Assembly: GCA_902461995.1 (NCBI GenBank)
Contig: CABQAA010000074.1
Location: 1-8,602, forward strand
Source of the DNA: an uncultured Oscillospiraceae bacterium
GTDB taxonomy: Bacteria > Bacillota > Clostridia > Oscillospirales > Acutalibacteraceae
Reading direction: 5' to 3'
Length of the DNA: 8,602 bases
Position 1 is the first letter of the stretch, and the number at the start of each line of letters is the position of its first letter. Below are positions 6,820 to 8,602 of the stretch, piece after piece. The notes under the pieces are model-generated. The model did not search any database, was not told the origin of the DNA, and saw only the letters and a program-made list of their open reading frames with translations. Both the position numbers and the translations under genes were made by a program.

Positions 6820-6877
6820 GTTTGTATCCGACCTTCCGGTTGATTTTGCGGAGCCATTCCCGCATATAGACTTTATT

Positions 6878-6907
6878 ATCTTACCATACTTACATTGACT
6901 TTTTCAA
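6878..6907 (-). promoter_or_regulatory. Probable promoter of the aminotransferase-trpS operon
   Basis: On the minus strand a -35 box TTGAAA (6907-6902, 5 of 6) is followed after 18 nt by TAAGAT (6883-6878, 4 of 6). A better -10 by itself, GATAAT (6880-6875), is 21 nt from the -35 box, so the exact -10 is unsure. The region is AT-rich. Transcription would start around 6870, leaving about 50 nt of leader with no T-box or other riboswitch visible. Confidence 0.5.
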
Positions 6908-6923
6908 GCGGTAACGGTAAAAT
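6895..6923 (+). promoter_or_regulatory. Sigma-A-type promoter of gltX
   Basis: TTGACT (6895-6900, 5 of 6) and TAAAAT (6918-6923, 5 of 6) stand exactly 17 nt apart. Transcription should start near 6930, giving a leader of about 70 nt to the gltX ATG. The -35 half overlaps the -35 region of the divergent operon promoter, so the two RNA polymerase footprints cannot both be occupied. GGTAAC-GGTAA (6911-6920) is a short direct repeat inside the spacer. Confidence 0.8.
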
Positions 6924-6932
6924 GAACCAATG

Positions 6933-6983
6933 TGGAAGAACCCGTAACGACTCTTCCGAATACCCCCGGCGCCTTTTTGGCGC
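6933..6983 (+). promoter_or_regulatory. gltX leader with two small hairpins
   Basis: GGAAGA (6934-6939) can pair with TCTTCC (6952-6957), and GCGCC (6969-6973) with GGCGC (6979-6983) around a five-T loop. The second hairpin ends just before the GGAAAGGCAGGA ribosome binding region. No T-tract follows, so neither is a terminator by itself. No T-box is present. A regulatory role is possible but unproven. Confidence 0.25.
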
Positions 6984-7000
6984 GGAAAGGCAGGATATCC

Positions 7001-8602
7001 ATGACATCTTTGGAAAAACTGGCCGATGTTCTATTTCCCGAGTCTTTGAAAACTCCGGAGGAATACGAAACGGCCTATCCCCTCCGCTCCCTTCCCGAGG
7101 GGGCACGGGTGACGCGGATTGCGCCCAGTCCCACCGGCTTTCTTCATTTGGGCGTATTCTTCACCGCTATGATAAACCGTCTGGTGGCCGACGTTTCCAA
7201 CGGCTTGTTTTACTTCCGGCTGGAAGACACGGATAAAAAGCGGGAGGTCGCCGGCGGTGCCGAAAACATCCTCTGCGGTCTTGCCGATTTTGGTCTGACG
7301 ATCGACGAGGGCTTCGTCGCACCCGGAGAGGTCCGGGGACCATACGGCCCCTATCAGCAGAGCGAACGGGCCCCGATTTATCATACCTATGCGAAAAAAC
7401 TGGTGCAGGAGGGCCTTGCCTATCCCTGCTTCTGCACCCCTGAACATCTCGCCGAGGTCCGGCAGCAGCAGGAGGCGGACAAGCTGCGCACCGGCTATTA
7501 CGGCTCCTATGCCCGCTGCCGGGATCTTTCACCGGAGGAGGCGATCCGGAAAATTCAGGCGGGCGAGTCGTATGTGCTCCGCCTGCGCGCCCCGGGCGAT
7601 CCGGAACGGCGGATCCAATTCGATGATCTCATCAAGGGCAAGATCGAGATGCCGGAGAACGACGAGGATTTTGTCCTGCTCAAATCCGACGGTATCCCCA
7701 CCTATCATTTTGCCCACGCCGTGGACGATCATCTCATGCGTACCACCCACGTCATCCGGGGCGATGAATGGCTTTCCAGCGTACCCAAGCACATCCAGCT
7801 GTTCCGGGTGCTGGGCTTCAAAGCGCCGAAATATGCCCACGTCAGCCCCATTATGAAGGAGGACGGCGGCGGAAAACGCAAGCTGTCCAAGCGGAAGGAT
7901 CCCGAGGCTGCCATGCATTTCTATGCGGAACAGGGATATCCGGCCGAAGGTGTGCTCGAATATCTGATGACGGTTGCCAACAGCGACTACGAAGAATGGC
8001 GCAAGCGCAATCCGGATGCTCCCCGGCAGGCGTTTCCCTTTAACCTCAAAAAAATGAGTGTATCCGGTGCGCTGTTCGATATGGACAAGCTCAACGACGT
8101 GTGCAAAAACGTCATCGCCCGGATGGATGCCGCCTCTGTGACTGCCTGCATCCGGAAATGGGCAGCCGCCTGCGACGAGGCGTTCAGTGCCCTGCTCGAA
8201 CGGGACCCCGCCTATGCCGAATCGGTCTTTTCCATCGACCGCGGCGGTTCCAAACCGCGTAAGGATCTCGCCAAATGGAGCGACGCGCCCGGCTACGCCG
8301 CCTATTTTTACGCGGCGCCTGATCCCATCTCACTCGTCTATCCGGAGACGCTGCAAAACGCCGATATTGCCGCCATTCTGAATGCGTATCGGGACGTCTA
8401 TAATCCGGAAGAGGACCAGCAGGCATGGTTCGCCCGGATCAAGGCCCTGGCCCCCTCCCTGGGCTTCTGCCCGGAGGTCAAGGAATACAAAAAGAACCCC
8501 GAGGAATGGAAGGGCCACGCCGGGGACATCAGCACGGTGCTGCGGATCGCCGTGACCGGCCGGCGGAACACCCCCGACCTCTGCGCCGTGATGCGCCTTC
8601 TC
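7001..8602 (+). CDS. gltX: Glutamate--tRNA ligase, long Clostridia form, 3'-truncated by the window edge
   Basis: The frame is open from ATG at 7001 to the right edge, 534 codons with no stop. The product charges tRNA(Glu) with glutamate; in bacteria lacking GlnRS the enzyme also charges tRNA(Gln) ahead of GatCAB, which cannot be judged here. An N-terminal extension of about 35 residues precedes the signature APSPTGFLHLG (41-51). FRLEDTDKKRE, LKSDGIPTYHFAHAVDDHLMR and IRGDEWL follow as in all GluRS, and the second signature is KLSKR (294-298). Cys143, Cys145 and Cys173 match three of the four zinc ligands of the E. coli enzyme, and Asp175 stands where E. coli has His. The C-terminal half carries the anticodon-binding region and ends in VTGRRNTPDLCAVMRLL. 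Similar Clostridia proteins end soon after this point, so probably few residues are missing. The protein is longer than the usual 470-490 residues. AGGA lies five bases before the ATG. Confidence 0.95.
   Translation, partial: MTSLEKLADVLFPESLKTPEEYETAYPLRSLPEGARVTRIAPSPTGFLHLGVFFTAMINRLVADVSNGLFYFRLEDTDKKREVAGGAENILCGLADFGLTIDEGFVAPGEVRGPYGPYQQSERAPIYHTYAKKLVQEGLAYPCFCTPEHLAEVRQQQEADKLRTGYYGSYARCRDLSPEEAIRKIQAGESYVLRLRAPGDPERRIQFDDLIKGKIEMPENDEDFVLLKSDGIPTYHFAHAVDDHLMRTTHVIRGDEWLSSVPKHIQLFRVLGFKAPKYAHVSPIMKEDGGGKRKLSKRKDPEAAMHFYAEQGYPAEGVLEYLMTVANSDYEEWRKRNPDAPRQAFPFNLKKMSVSGALFDMDKLNDVCKNVIARMDAASVTACIRKWAAACDEAFSALLERDPAYAESVFSIDRGGSKPRKDLAKWSDAPGYAAYFYAAPDPISLVYPETLQNADIAAILNAYRDVYNPEEDQQAWFARIKALAPSLGFCPEVKEYKKNPEEWKGHAGDISTVLRIAVTGRRNTPDLCAVMRLL

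Noticed and set aside
5770..6843. A plus-strand open frame of 357 codons opposite the aminotransferase
   Set aside because: It mirrors the aminotransferase codons in the antisense frame, has no ribosome binding site and no family features.
6930..7000. A riboswitch or T-box in the gltX leader
   Set aside because: The leader is about 70 nt with two short hairpins, no T-box consensus and no terminator; too little for a known class.
1..8602. Insertion sequences, CRISPR repeats, att sites or tRNA genes
   Set aside because: No transposase-like frame, no regularly spaced direct repeats, no terminal inverted repeats and no cloverleaf-like segment were seen on either strand.

Overview
The window reads as ordinary chromosome of a moderately GC-rich low-GC-phylum relative: most likely a Clostridia (Bacillota) member of the Oscillospiraceae/Acutalibacteraceae kind. 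This rests on the style of the TrpS and GluRS proteins, the DUF3825 and DUF4153/DUF4173 proteins, strong AGGAGG-type ribosome binding sites and sigma-A-like promoters. Placement is by memory of protein families, not by a search. No mobile element, CRISPR array, tRNA, rRNA or phage gene was seen, and no gene-free stretch exceeds 300 bases.

Layout. Six genes run on the minus strand and one on the plus strand. Read in the direction of transcription from about 6,870 leftwards they are: a PLP-dependent aminotransferase (6819-5620), tryptophanyl-tRNA synthetase trpS (5577-4555), a DUF3825 protein (4507-3248) and a small lipoprotein of unknown function (TTG start at 3231, ending at 2677). This four-gene unit has gaps of 42, 47 and 16 nt and ends in a clear intrinsic terminator (2642-2669). 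A new sigma-A-type promoter (2584-2611) then drives a polytopic DUF4153/DUF4173 membrane protein (2456-834), which has a leader of about 120 nt. After an 84-nt gap with its own likely promoter comes an EndoQ-like PHP-domain protein (749 to the left edge, truncated). On the plus strand, gltX (7001 to the right edge, truncated, probably lacking only its last residues) diverges from the aminotransferase operon. The two promoters overlap in the 181-bp spacer.

How the genes fit together. The two tRNA synthetases (Trp, Glu) are divergently transcribed from one control region. The trpS operon carries an amino-acid aminotransferase upstream and two uncharacterised genes downstream. The DUF3825 stop codon overlaps the lipoprotein ribosome binding site, which suggests translational coupling. 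The PHP protein is probably a DNA-repair nuclease unrelated to its neighbours. The least-explained parts are the DUF3825/lipoprotein pair, the structured leader of the membrane-protein gene, and a plus-strand terminator-like hairpin between the aminotransferase and trpS. I did not find a convincing new defence or mobile system here.
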